DNA from: Bacteroidota bacterium | Lineage (GTDB): Bacteria > Bacteroidota > Bacteroidia > 2-12-FULL-35-15 | Assembly (NCBI GenBank): GCA_947469885.1 | Contig: CANIQT010000028.1 | Coordinates: forward strand, 1-50,000 | Reading direction: 5' to 3' | Length of the DNA: 50,000 nt | Part shown: positions 33,138 through 43,100 of the stretch, piece after piece | How positions within the stretch are numbered: the stretch's first letter is position 1 | How the letters are laid out: each line of letters starts with the position of its first letter | Notes under the pieces: generated by a model | Told to the model about the DNA's origin: nothing | The model's input: the letters and a program-made list of their open reading frames with translations, nothing else | The model's database searches: none | Position numbers and translations under genes: made by a program

Positions 33138-35633
33138 CTAAACTCTCACCCCAATTATCAGCACATCGTCTATCTGTTCTATTTCCTTTTTGTAATCAAA
33201 GAAAAAGGTTTCAATTGCTTGTTTCTGCTCGTTCATACTGAGGTGTTGTACAGAAAGGATTAAATCTTTAAACCGTTTTCGGGTTAGTTTTTTGCGCCCG
33301 GTTTCTCCCCCAAACTGGTCGGCAAACCCATCGCTGAATACATACACCGTATCGTTTTTATCCAATTGAAACACGTGGTTGGTAAAAGGTTTGTTGTTTT
33401 CGTTTATTCCAATGGGTTGTTTGTCGGCTTTGGTCTCCAATAATTGATAATTGACTTCGTTTAATTGATAATTGACAATTGATAATGGAGAATTACCTGC
33501 CGTGTCATTATCCATTATCAATTGTTCCTTGTCCATTTTTTTTACAATCCACAGTGGGTTATTTGCTCCAGCATATTCAAGCTGTGCAACTTTGGAATTT
33601 GGACTTTCCGAATTTGGATTCAAATACTTTAAACTCACCAGCGCAATATCCATCCCGTCCCTTATTTCCAAATCATTTTTATCGAAATTCTCTGTCACTA
33701 TTGCTTCGGTTTTATCAAGTATTGCAGCAGGCTGAACAAGACCAAATTCCCTCACCGCTCTGTTCAGTGCGTTATGACACACCACCGAAACCAATGCACC
33801 CGGCACACCATGACCGGTACAATCGCAAGCTGCAAACAAAACAGTTTCAGATTCCAGATTTGAAATTTGAGATTTGGAATTTATTTGTTCCATCCAATAA
33901 AAATCTCCCGCCACAATATCTTTTGGAAAATAAACAATAAACGAATCGGGTAATTTTTCCTTTACTAACTTGTCTGAAGGCATTAGTGCTGTATGTATTC
34001 GCTTTGCATAATTAATACTATCGGTTACCTGTTTGTTTTTTTCCTCCACCAGTTGTTTTTGCCGTTCCACTTCTTTTTTCTGTTTTTCAATCACCCCTTT
34101 TTGTTTCACTGTTATTTTAAAACGATTGAATAATAAAACAGAAAATATCATGACGAGCATCAATCCAATACTTATGGCTATGGTTATTATTTTCTGCATT
34201 TGTTTTTCTTCTGCAATTATTACATCTTTTTTTTCCTGTTCGGCACTTGCCTGCGCTTCTTTTTTATTAAAATCAAATTGCATTTGCGACTGCACTAATT
34301 TTTTATTGATTACCTCATTTGTCAAACTGTCTTTGTAAATGTAATATTGTTTAGTATTATCATAAGCTGATTTCCAATTGGAGAGTGTGCTATCGAGCAA
34401 TGAAATAGCATTGTAACTGTCTTTTATTCTTATTTTATTCCCTGTTTCTTTAGAAAGGTTTAACCCCATTTCTAAATATTTTTTGGCTTCATCATATTTT
34501 TTTTGCTTTAAATATATTTCTCCAATGTTATTATAATTGTGAGCAATTTCTTTTTTATCTCCAAGCTCTTCATTTAATGTTAATGCTAAAAAATGATTCT
34601 TTAATGCTTGTGTATAATTACCCTGAATTAAATATATATCTCCCATATTATTATAACCGAGCGCTTTTCCAATTTTATTATTAAGCTCTTCATTTATTTT
34701 TAAGGAAGAAAGTTGATATTTTAAATCTTCCACGTAATTTTTTTGTTCAAAATACACAGTTCCGATATTGATATATGCATTGGCAATGTTTGATTTATCA
34801 GCTAATTCATTTGCCAGTTTCAACGCCTGAAAATAATACTTCAGGGCTTCTGTATAATTTAACTGATAATAATAAACAACTCCAATATTATTGTAGTTAC
34901 TAATTAATCCGCCTTTATCTCCTAATTCCTCATTTATTTTCAAAGAAGTCAACTGATTATTTAAAGCTTCAGCGTAATTTCCCTGCATAACATAACATAC
35001 ACCTATATTTTTATAATCCAACGCCATCCCCTTTTTGTCTTCAAGTGATTTATTCAATTTTAAAGCTAAAAAAAGGTTATCCAAAGATTTAGTGAAATCA
35101 CCTTTATTAAAATATACAAGTCCGATGTTAGTATAGTTTTTTCCCATACCTATTTTGTATCCAATTTCGGTGTTTAATTTTAAAGCAGCCTCATAATTTT
35201 TGAGGGCTTCATCATAATCTTCTGTCATGTAACCTATCAAATTATATGTATAAGCTATCTCCTTTTTGTTTCCTAACCCTTTTTTAATACTTAACGAAGT
35301 GGAATAATATTTTAATGCTTCTTGGTTATCTCCTTTGTCGCAACTGGCATTGCCCAAATTGTCCAAAGCCTTGGTAACACCAAACTGAAAGTTTATTTTT
35401 TTGGCAAGAGCAAGTGCATCGTTACCATATTTCATGGCATTGTCCAGCTCCATGTTCATATCGTACTCTTCGCTTATTTTGTTCAGCAGGTTTACTTTGG
35501 CGGTGTCTTGCTTTGCAGATTTAAATGCCTGTTGAAGGGAGTCAAGGGTTCGGTTTTGGGAAAATGTTTTGTTTAATTCACAGGGAATAGTGAACAACAT
35601 AACAAGAAAAAATATTTTTATAAACTGTTTCAA
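33138..35633 (-). CDS. TPR-repeat membrane protein with SpoIIE/PP2C phosphatase domain
   Basis: 831 residues. A signal peptide (1-25) precedes about nine tetratricopeptide repeats (roughly 50-440; typical unit NYNNIGEIYLKQKKYDEAKKY). A transmembrane segment (about 478-500, IITIAISIGLMLVMIFSVLLF) is followed by a charged coiled coil (VEKQKKEVERQKQLVEEK), then the SpoIIE-like serine phosphatase domain: GDFYWME, AACDCTGHGVPGAL, MDIALVSL, YAGANNPLWIV, KADKQPIG and VFSDGFADQFGG. The metal-coordinating aspartates of these motifs are present. Periplasmic TPRs linked to a cytosolic phosphatase suggest a sensor that dephosphorylates an anti-sigma antagonist or similar; partners are not encoded nearby. 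Three surface loops of the phosphatase carry in-frame insertions of short-repeat sequence (see findings). Confidence 0.9.
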   Translation of the reverse strand: MKQFIKIFFLVMLFTIPCELNKTFSQNRTLDSLQQAFKSAKQDTAKVNLLNKISEEYDMNMELDNAMKYGNDALALAKKINFQFGVTKALDNLGNASCDKGDNQEALKYYSTSLSIKKGLGNKKEIAYTYNLIGYMTEDYDEALKNYEAALKLNTEIGYKIGMGKNYTNIGLVYFNKGDFTKSLDNLFLALKLNKSLEDKKGMALDYKNIGVCYVMQGNYAEALNNQLTSLKINEELGDKGGLISNYNNIGVVYYYQLNYTEALKYYFQALKLANELADKSNIANAYINIGTVYFEQKNYVEDLKYQLSSLKINEELNNKIGKALGYNNMGDIYLIQGNYTQALKNHFLALTLNEELGDKKEIAHNYNNIGEIYLKQKKYDEAKKYLEMGLNLSKETGNKIRIKDSYNAISLLDSTLSNWKSAYDNTKQYYIYKDSLTNEVINKKLVQSQMQFDFNKKEAQASAEQEKKDVIIAEEKQMQKIITIAISIGLMLVMIFSVLLFNRFKITVKQKGVIEKQKKEVERQKQLVEEKNKQVTDSINYAKRIHTALMPSDKLVKEKLPDSFIVYFPKDIVAGDFYWMEQINSKSQISNLESETVLFAACDCTGHGVPGALVSVVCHNALNRAVREFGLVQPAAILDKTEAIVTENFDKNDLEIRDGMDIALVSLKYLNPNSESPNSKVAQLEYAGANNPLWIVKKMDKEQLIMDNDTAGNSPLSIVNYQLNEVNYQLLETKADKQPIGINENNKPFTNHVFQLDKNDTVYVFSDGFADQFGGETGRKKLTRKRFKDLILSVQHLSMNEQKQAIETFFFDYKKEIEQIDDVLIIGVRV

Positions 35634-35676
35634 AAACCTTGCTTCTTTAATAAAATGTTTGATAAATTTTATTTTT

Positions 35677-35684
35677 CAAAAGTA
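35677..35684 (-). promoter_or_regulatory. -7 element of the TPR-SpoIIE gene
   Basis: TACTTTTG on the minus strand, 43 bases upstream of the start; a second -7 for the opposite gene lies at 35832-35839 in the same 234-base gap. Confidence 0.55.
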
Positions 35685-35831
35685 GGATATTTTTTTTAGT
35701 TATTGGTTTTATGTAAATTTTAATGTTTAAAATACAGTTCATTTAATTTACAAACATTAAAGAATGATTATAAAAACAAAAAATACCTATAATTGTTTTG
35801 GTAAAAACATAAATCTCTAAAACAAAACAAT

Positions 35832-35839
35832 TACTTTTG
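35832..35839 (+). promoter_or_regulatory. -7 element of the PqqB-like gene
   Basis: TACTTTTG, 28 bases before the 35868 ATG. Confidence 0.55.
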
Positions 35840-35867
35840 GGCTAAATAAAAAATAACTCCATCATTA

Positions 35868-36809
35868 ATGAAAAACATTTTGTTCCTTTTTGTCATTATT
35901 CTTTTCGGCTGTGCCGAGAATGAAAATAAAAACAAACCCGATACTTCATTGCTTTATGCAGTAGTGCTGGGCACTGCCCAAGATGCCGGTTACCCGCAGG
36001 CAGGGTGTGTTAGAGAATGTTGCCAGAATTATTATTCCTTTAAAACAAAAAAGCTAAATGCAACCAGTCTCGGCTTGGTGGATGTTATCAACCGTAAGTT
36101 ATGGTTGTTCGAAGCCACTCCCGATTTTAAAGAACAATGGCACACCTTGCAGGTGGAAGCCCACATGAAAAACAAAATGTATCCCGATGGTATTTTTGTT
36201 ACCCATGCACACATAGGGCACTATACAGGCTTGATGCAACTGGGCAGAGAAGTGATGGGAGCAAAAAATATTCCCGTGTATGCCATGCCCCGCATGGCCG
36301 AATATTTAACCACTAATGGTCCATGGAGTCAATTGGTTTCATTGAATAATATTTCTATCAATCCATTGCACAACGATTCTACAATTACCATTTCAAGCAA
36401 CATAAAAGTAACTCCATTCCTAGTTCCTCATCGTGACGAATATTCGGAAACCGTTGGATTTAAAATTGAATCGAACAATAAAAAAATGTTATTTATTCCT
36501 GATATTGATAAATGGGAAAAGTGGAATCATAGCATTGTGGATGAAATAAAAAAAGTGAACATTGCCTTTGTTGATGGCACCTTTTACAAAGATGGCGAAC
36601 TAACAGGCACAAGCATGAAAGATGTACCTCATCCTTTTATTACTGAATCAATGAATTTGTTTGAGTCGCTGTCTGCATACGAAAAAAAGAAAATACAGTT
36701 TATTCATTTCAATCACACCAACCCGGTGATATGGGATAATGCTATACAGCAAAAGATAATCTCATCAGGATTTAATTATGCCACCGAAGGGATGAAGGTT
36801 GATTTGTAA
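35868..36809 (+). CDS. PqqB-like metallo-beta-lactamase-fold hydrolase, probable lipoprotein
   Basis: 313 residues. The N-terminus (KNILFLFVIILFGCAENENKN) is a lipoprotein signal with the lipidated Cys at about 15. The body is an MBL fold close to PqqB: VVLGTAQDAGYPQAGCVRECC near the start, THAHIGHYTGL with His113, His115 and His118 (Gly replaces the usual Asp in HxHxDH, as in this subgroup), PHRDEY, FIPDIDKWEKW, VDGTFYKDGEL and IHFNHTNPV. Relatives are hydrolases or oxygenase-like enzymes of unknown substrate; PQQ biosynthesis is unlikely because no other pqq gene is present. It sits 34 bases before ravA-like on the same strand, but ravA has its own -7. Confidence 0.82.
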   Translation: MKNILFLFVIILFGCAENENKNKPDTSLLYAVVLGTAQDAGYPQAGCVRECCQNYYSFKTKKLNATSLGLVDVINRKLWLFEATPDFKEQWHTLQVEAHMKNKMYPDGIFVTHAHIGHYTGLMQLGREVMGAKNIPVYAMPRMAEYLTTNGPWSQLVSLNNISINPLHNDSTITISSNIKVTPFLVPHRDEYSETVGFKIESNNKKMLFIPDIDKWEKWNHSIVDEIKKVNIAFVDGTFYKDGELTGTSMKDVPHPFITESMNLFESLSAYEKKKIQFIHFNHTNPVIWDNAIQQKIISSGFNYATEGMKVDL

Positions 36810-36821
36810 CCCCAAAAACTT

Positions 36822-36829
36822 TATCTTTG
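36822..36829 (+). promoter_or_regulatory. -7 element of the RavA-like gene
   Basis: TATCTTTG, 14 bases before the 36844 ATG and just after the stop of the PqqB-like gene. Confidence 0.6.
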
Positions 36830-36843
36830 TATAAAATTAACTT

Positions 36844-38445
36844 ATGAAAATAAAATCCCAGATTAAGCAATTGCTTGCCGAACTGAACGAAGGTGTTTAT
36901 GAAAAGGAAGAAGTAACGGCTCTCACATTATTAGTAGCCATTGCAGGCGAAAGTATATTTATGCTGGGAGCACCCGGTGTTGCAAAAAGTTTAGTGGCAA
37001 GACGTTTAAAATTTGCTTTCGAAGGTGGCAGTTCGTTCGAATACCTTATGAACCGGTTCAGTACGCCTGACGAAATTTTTGGTCCGGTGTCCATTTCTAA
37101 ATTAAAAGACGAAGACAAATACGAACGGATTGTAAAAAACTATTTACCAACTGCTACTGTTGTATTTCTGGACGAAGTATGGAAAGCAGGACCCTCCATT
37201 CAAAATGCGTTGCTGACTGTATTAAACGAAAAAATTTACCGCAATGGCGACCAGGAAATACATGTACCTATGAAAGTATTGATTGCCGCTTCCAACGAAT
37301 TGCCCATGAAGGGAGAAGGGTTGGAAGCCTTGTGGGACAGGTTTTTAGTAAGGTACATTGTTGGAGGAATAGAAGGCAAAAGTAATTTCAATGAAATGAT
37401 TTCGAAAACATTGAAAAATTATGAAGATAATGTGACAGCCTCCAATAAGCTAAATGATACACTTTACAATACTATATCGGAAGAAATAGACAAAGTGGAA
37501 ATACCAAAAGATGTTTTTAATGTGATTCACGTTATTCGCGTAAACATTGATATTTACAACAAGAAAGCAAAGGATAGCAAGGTGGACGAAATTTATATTT
37601 CTGACCGGAGATGGAGAAAAATTGTTCGACTGATGCGTACTTCTGCTTTTCTAAATGAAAGAACTGCAGTAGATATGATGGATTGTTTTTTAATCAAACA
37701 TTGTATTTGGCACGAAGCCGAACAATATAGAGTGGTTTCGGATATTGTGAAAGAAACCATTCAGAAACATGGCTATATTCTGAACATGAATTTGAAAGAC
37801 ATACAAGAGGAATTAGAAGAGTTTAATGCTGATGTGGTGCAAGGTTGTAAGTTTGAGAAAAAAATAAAATTTAAAGAGCCCGAAACTTTTTACGAAAAGT
37901 TTTATAAAATCATGGACTTCAATTTCAGCTATTCGTTTAGTGGAAATTTCGATTTGATTTTAAAAAATGATTTCAAAAAACTGAAAAAGGAAAATCAAGT
38001 AATAGCAATTCATTGCGACAGCGGAAACAGTGCAACCACGGAAAAACCCAAAAAGCAGGAATTGGCAAAAGGTACCCACGAAGATTCATTGATTTTTGAT
38101 AATAATGAATACCGAATCAAATACAAAACCTCTCACAAGATAGAACATTTTACCCGTAAACCGGATGTGGCTCTCGAAAAACAATGGATAGAGCGTTTGA
38201 ATGTAATTTTAACCACCACCAACGATTTGAAAATGGAGATTGAAGAATTCAGAAAAAAAGACTTGGTTCATTTGAGAACCAATTTATTTGTTACACCGGA
38301 AAATGCTACGTTTGTGGAAGAAAATTGGAACAATGCAAAAATTGAAATTGAAAAATTGGAAGTAGAAGCGAACAAAATTCAGCATTACTGGGAAGAAGTG
38401 GAAGAGCAACGTGGGCTGGATTTTGATAAAATGGATGAAATCTAA
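36844..38445 (+). CDS. ravA: MoxR-family AAA+ ATPase, RavA-like
   Basis: 533 residues. Walker A is GAPGVAKS (42-49), Walker B VVFLDEVWKAGP (Asp110, Glu111), with the family phrases FEYLMNRFSTPDEIFGPVSI, QNALLTVLNEKIYRNG and ASNELPMKGEGLEALWDRFLVR containing the arginine finger. The C-terminal half (about 320-533) is the helical/beta extension of RavA, here ending in a coiled-coil stretch (EVEANKIQHYWEEVEEQR). MoxR ATPases act as chaperones that mature metal- or VWA-containing partners; RavA with ViaA has been linked to respiratory complexes and lysine decarboxylase. The partner gene follows after six bases. Gene symbol assigned by architecture and neighbour. Confidence 0.85.
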   Translation: MKIKSQIKQLLAELNEGVYEKEEVTALTLLVAIAGESIFMLGAPGVAKSLVARRLKFAFEGGSSFEYLMNRFSTPDEIFGPVSISKLKDEDKYERIVKNYLPTATVVFLDEVWKAGPSIQNALLTVLNEKIYRNGDQEIHVPMKVLIAASNELPMKGEGLEALWDRFLVRYIVGGIEGKSNFNEMISKTLKNYEDNVTASNKLNDTLYNTISEEIDKVEIPKDVFNVIHVIRVNIDIYNKKAKDSKVDEIYISDRRWRKIVRLMRTSAFLNERTAVDMMDCFLIKHCIWHEAEQYRVVSDIVKETIQKHGYILNMNLKDIQEELEEFNADVVQGCKFEKKIKFKEPETFYEKFYKIMDFNFSYSFSGNFDLILKNDFKKLKKENQVIAIHCDSGNSATTEKPKKQELAKGTHEDSLIFDNNEYRIKYKTSHKIEHFTRKPDVALEKQWIERLNVILTTTNDLKMEIEEFRKKDLVHLRTNLFVTPENATFVEENWNNAKIEIEKLEVEANKIQHYWEEVEEQRGLDFDKMDEI

Positions 38446-38451
38446 TATGCA

Positions 38452-40062
38452 ATGGAAAACCCTTTTAGTAAATTCGAAAAATTTGGCTCCATCTGCGATT
38501 TTGAAACGCGAAAAATAATTGCTCAAACTATTTTCAACAAATTGCTCAAAGGTCTTGAACCGGAACATGATGTGGACAAATTCTTTTTGTCGAACGAAGA
38601 AATGGATAATTTTTCTACTACCGTTGATTTAATTCTTGCCAATCCCAAGCTCAGAGAGATGACTACCAACGAGCCGGAGTTGGCAGAGGAAATGACATTG
38701 GAGATTTTAAATTTTATACATCGTACCAAACGACTTATTCTTTCCTTTGGCAATCCTTACGAAGAGGAAGTGAAAATGGTGGATAGTTTTGCTGCCACCG
38801 AGAAACCTGATTTTAAATCCTATTGGAAGTTGATTAAAGAATTTCTGTGTAAGAACTACGACAAAACCAAAATCAATCCCTCATTTTACACTCGCGAGTT
38901 CAACAAAAGTTTGAAAGCAAAACCGGAGGATGAAAATTTTGATGACAGTAAAAGTTATGAAAGCGTGCGCGACCACCTGACTGATAATTGGAAGGGAGAA
39001 ATATTAATTAAGCTGGAAGAATTTCAACAGGAAAAAATGGAGGAAGCGTTGAAAGAGTTTACAGAGCGGATGGATGAGCGGATGGAGCATATTCAGCAAA
39101 TGAGGGACATGATACATGATATGAAAACCAACTTCAACGAAATATTTGATACTCCCAAAGAAGGCATGAGCAAAGAGAATTTTGAAATACTGAAAAAGTA
39201 CAACGAAATGCTGAAGATGAATCATGCGGTTAGAGAGTTGGTGGATATGCTGGGCAGAATGAGGGAAGCGAACGGTGATGAGGAACAAACCGCTACTGGA
39301 GCTACTTCCTCTAAGTTCGAATGGCTGGCAAACCATGCCAGCAAAACCGATTTGATTGGAATAAAAGAAAGTGACGATTTGAATAATATGCTTCCTTCGG
39401 AAACAGCATTATTAAGCGACCCCACATTGCAAACCCTTTTTTTAAAACGATTTGCAGAGAAAAAACTTCAGACATTTGAATTTGAAGACAGGGTAAAAGA
39501 TTTTGAAGTGGATGAATTTAAAGCAGGTAATGCAAAAGGGAAAAATAAACTAAAAGGTCCTTTTATTATTTGTGTGGATACCAGTAGCTCTATGCGTGGA
39601 ACTCCTGAAGCGATAGCAAAAACGATATGCCTAGCAATTCTGAAAATCGCGCTCCGCGAAAATCGCGATTGTTATTTAATAACCTTTAGTGTGGGTATTG
39701 CTTGTTTAGACATGACCGACTTAAAAAACAACCTACAAAAAATTATTGATTTTCTTGCCATGAGTTTTCATGGAGGCACAGATGCCAGTCCTGCACTTGA
39801 CGAAGCTACTCGAATGCTGGAGAAAGATAACTTTAAAAAAGCAGATGTGCTGATGATTTCTGATTTTCAGATGCCCTACCTTCAGCCTGTAGTCGAGAAA
39901 AAAATAAAGGCTGCGAAAGAAAACGGAACTAAGTTTCATAGCCTTGTAATAGGATATTACAGCAACCATCAGGTGGTGAATGGCTTCGACCACAACTGGC
40001 TTTTTAATCCCCGCGACAAAAACAGTATTTTTCTGTTAGCAAAAAATCTTAAAAAATTATAA
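38452..40062 (+). CDS. viaA: VWA-domain protein, ViaA-like partner of RavA
   Basis: 536 residues. The N-terminal ~350 are helical and charged (EFQQEKMEEALKEFTERMDERMEHIQQMRDMIHDM). The von Willebrand factor A domain starts at about 370 with the MIDAS motif DTSSSM (376-381), followed by THGG-type loop residues in SFHGGTDASPAL and the closing VLMISDFQMP. All three MIDAS loops look intact, so divalent-metal-dependent ligand binding is expected. It follows the RavA-like gene by six bases, the usual arrangement of this two-gene system. No respiratory or lysine decarboxylase gene is in the window, so the client in this organism is open. Confidence 0.85.
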   Translation: MENPFSKFEKFGSICDFETRKIIAQTIFNKLLKGLEPEHDVDKFFLSNEEMDNFSTTVDLILANPKLREMTTNEPELAEEMTLEILNFIHRTKRLILSFGNPYEEEVKMVDSFAATEKPDFKSYWKLIKEFLCKNYDKTKINPSFYTREFNKSLKAKPEDENFDDSKSYESVRDHLTDNWKGEILIKLEEFQQEKMEEALKEFTERMDERMEHIQQMRDMIHDMKTNFNEIFDTPKEGMSKENFEILKKYNEMLKMNHAVRELVDMLGRMREANGDEEQTATGATSSKFEWLANHASKTDLIGIKESDDLNNMLPSETALLSDPTLQTLFLKRFAEKKLQTFEFEDRVKDFEVDEFKAGNAKGKNKLKGPFIICVDTSSSMRGTPEAIAKTICLAILKIALRENRDCYLITFSVGIACLDMTDLKNNLQKIIDFLAMSFHGGTDASPALDEATRMLEKDNFKKADVLMISDFQMPYLQPVVEKKIKAAKENGTKFHSLVIGYYSNHQVVNGFDHNWLFNPRDKNSIFLLAKNLKKL

Positions 40063-40146
40063 GTCTTTCTGTTTACGATTAAAATAATAATGTTAATTTT
40101 ACGAAGTGTAACAATCGAAAAATCAACAAACTCAAAAAACGTTCTC

Positions 40147-43100
40147 ATGAAAAAAAGCCTCTCTACTTTTCTTTGTCTGGTTGTTATCTTGTTTCTGTTT
40201 CATAAAAGTGGAACTTCACAAAACCGCCAATGGACCACCACTAACCCTTTTAAAAAGGATGTGTTTGTAAAAAACGCAGGGCAGTTTGACAAATGGGCTG
40301 TTACTTCGTCTCCCATAAAATATGCAATAAATAGTGCCGAAAAAATCTTTTTTACTCAGAAAGGGGTGACCATCAAGTTGGAAAAATTTGAAAAAATTTC
40401 TGAACGTGAATTGGAAGATAGGGAAATGAATGGGGAGCCTGAGGGGAAACCTAAATCAGAAATACTTTATGTGAATATGAATTGGGAAGGAGCTAACCCA
40501 GCGGCAACAATGGTAGAAAGTGAACAGACAGAAGGTTATTATACTTTTGGTGAAAAAGGTTTTGAAACATTGAAAGCAAAAGGATTTAAAAAAATAACGT
40601 ATAAAAATATTTATCCGAATATTGATGTGGAATATACAATTCCTGAAAAAGGAGGAATGAAATACAAAGTAATTCTTCATCCCGGTGCCGATGTTCATCA
40701 ACTAAAAATGAACTATTCAGGCAGTGTCAATAAACTAAAAATGGATAGTCAGGGAAACTTAATTATTAAAACTCCCGCAGGAAATATCACTGACCATGCT
40801 CCTTTAACTTTTTATGAAAACACCGAAAGGTTTTTGACTTCAGCCTTTCTAATCAACGGAAATAGTGTTTCTTTTCAATTACCTAGCACTTACAATTCAT
40901 CCGAAACTGTTATTATTGACCCATGGACAGTGATTCCTACAGGTTTAACTACCAACAGCGAAGCATACGATATTGACTTTGACAACAACGGAAATGTTTG
41001 GGTTTCGGGTGGTACTGCTGATTATAAACTTTCGAAATACTCAAGTACCGGAGTTTTTCAGTGGACATTTACTAATCCTGGAGGTTGGGCAGGTGGATAT
41101 AACTTTTCTAAATTCTGTACGCTTCACAATAGTGGTACTACCTTTATTGGAGAAGGTTTTGTGGGTGGAGGTAACCCAAGAGTAATGAAAATTAATACAG
41201 GTGGATTGCTAGTTCTAACTTCTATTCCTTTTGTGGGTAGTAACGAAATATGGACCATGTTCTACAATCCTTGTTCTGGTCAATTAATTGGATTTGGAGG
41301 TGGCACAAATAATCAAAATAATCTAAGAACAATAGCGGATACTAATCTTACAGCAAGCGTAAACCTTAATTTTAATGGATATGCAGGTTCGTGTTGTAAC
41401 GACATAGCATCCGCCAAAATGGATTACAACGGAGATTTTTACGCCTTGATGTCGTCATTGAGCGGAACTTCTGCTGCAAACGGACATATTATGAAAAGTT
41501 TGACAGGTGCGGGCTACGCACCTCCTTGTGCCTGGGATATAAGCACAGGATATAATTATGCAGAAAGTGCTCCCGATGGTTATTTAGGAAACTCATCAGT
41601 GGCAGCAAATGCCTTGGCACTCAACAATGGTTACCTTTACAGTTATGATGGAAAAACATTGATGGCTTTTAACAAATCAACAGGAGCTACTTTGGGCACT
41701 GTGATTGTTAATGCAGTTTATCAAGGTGCCCAAAACAGAACCCACGATGGGGTAGCGGTGGATGAATGTGATAATATATATGTAGGTGGAACAAATACTA
41801 TCCATACGTATACTTTTAACGGAACCGCTTTTACAGCAGGACCTAATATTTCGACTAGCATCACAGGTGAAGTGTATGACATTGTTCTTGACAGAAACAC
41901 GGGTAGTTTATATGTATGTGGAAACGGATTTGTAACTACATTGGAACCCCCAGGTAGTGTCAATTGCCAGAACAATGGTATTTTTACGTTAACTGCTATT
42001 GTTACACCTGCCACTTGCAACACTCCCGGCTCTGCAACAGCTGTTATCACAGGTGGTAATCCTCCATATAATGTTGTTTGGAATACCAATCCTCCTCAAA
42101 CAGGATTAACCATTTCCAATGTTCCTGCGGGTACTTATGCATGTACTATTATTGATGCAGGATGTATCACTCAATCGTTTACTGATAGTGTAACCATTAA
42201 CTCTGTTGGTGGGGTCACTGCTTCCTCCACCACTACGCTTACCTCTTGCGGAATTAATAACGGTACCGCTACTGTTAACACTTCTACCGGGCAAGCTCCA
42301 TTTACATATTTGTGGTCCAATTCACAAACCACTCAAACAGCAACAGGGCTTGCTGTTGGTACCTACACCTGCACCATTACCGATAATAACGGATGTACTA
42401 CCACCCAAATAGTAAACGTTGCATCTAGTAGTACGGTTGCTGTTACTTCAACAACTACACAAACAGGTTGCACCACCAGCACCGGAACAGCAACCGTGAA
42501 CGCTACCGGTGGAGTAGGTCCTTATACCTATTTATGGAGCAATGGGCAAACTACTCAAACAGGCACTGGGTTTCCTATAGGTACTTTCAGTTGTATTGTT
42601 ACCGATAATGCAGGATGCTCTGATCAGGAATTTGTCACCATTACCGCAACCAACCCTTTAACCGCTACTATTTCTACTACCCCTACTGGATGTACAACAA
42701 ACATTGGTACTGCCACTGTTAGCCCCGGAAACGGTGCATTGCCTTATACCTACAACTGGAGCAACGGACAAACTGCCACAACCGCAACAGGACTTGGATT
42801 AGGTCCTGTAAGTGTTGTGGTTACTGATAACAACGGTTGCACCATCACCGAATCCATTAGTGTGGTTTCAACCAATCCTGTTACCCTTTCGCTTTCATCC
42901 ACCATTACCGGATGTACCGTAAACAATGGTACTGCCACTGCAAATCCTGCCAATGGAGCTTTGCCCTATACATATTTATGGACAGGTGGACAAACTACAC
43001 AAACAGCTACAGGGCTTGGTGTGGGTAGTTATACCTGTACCGTTACAGATGCAAACGGCTGCACACAGACTCAATCAGTAAACGTTATTTCCAACAATAC

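Noticed and set aside
35868..36809. PQQ biosynthesis gene pqqB
   Set aside because: No other pqq gene is present and the protein has a lipoprotein signal; only the fold and motifs are PqqB-like.
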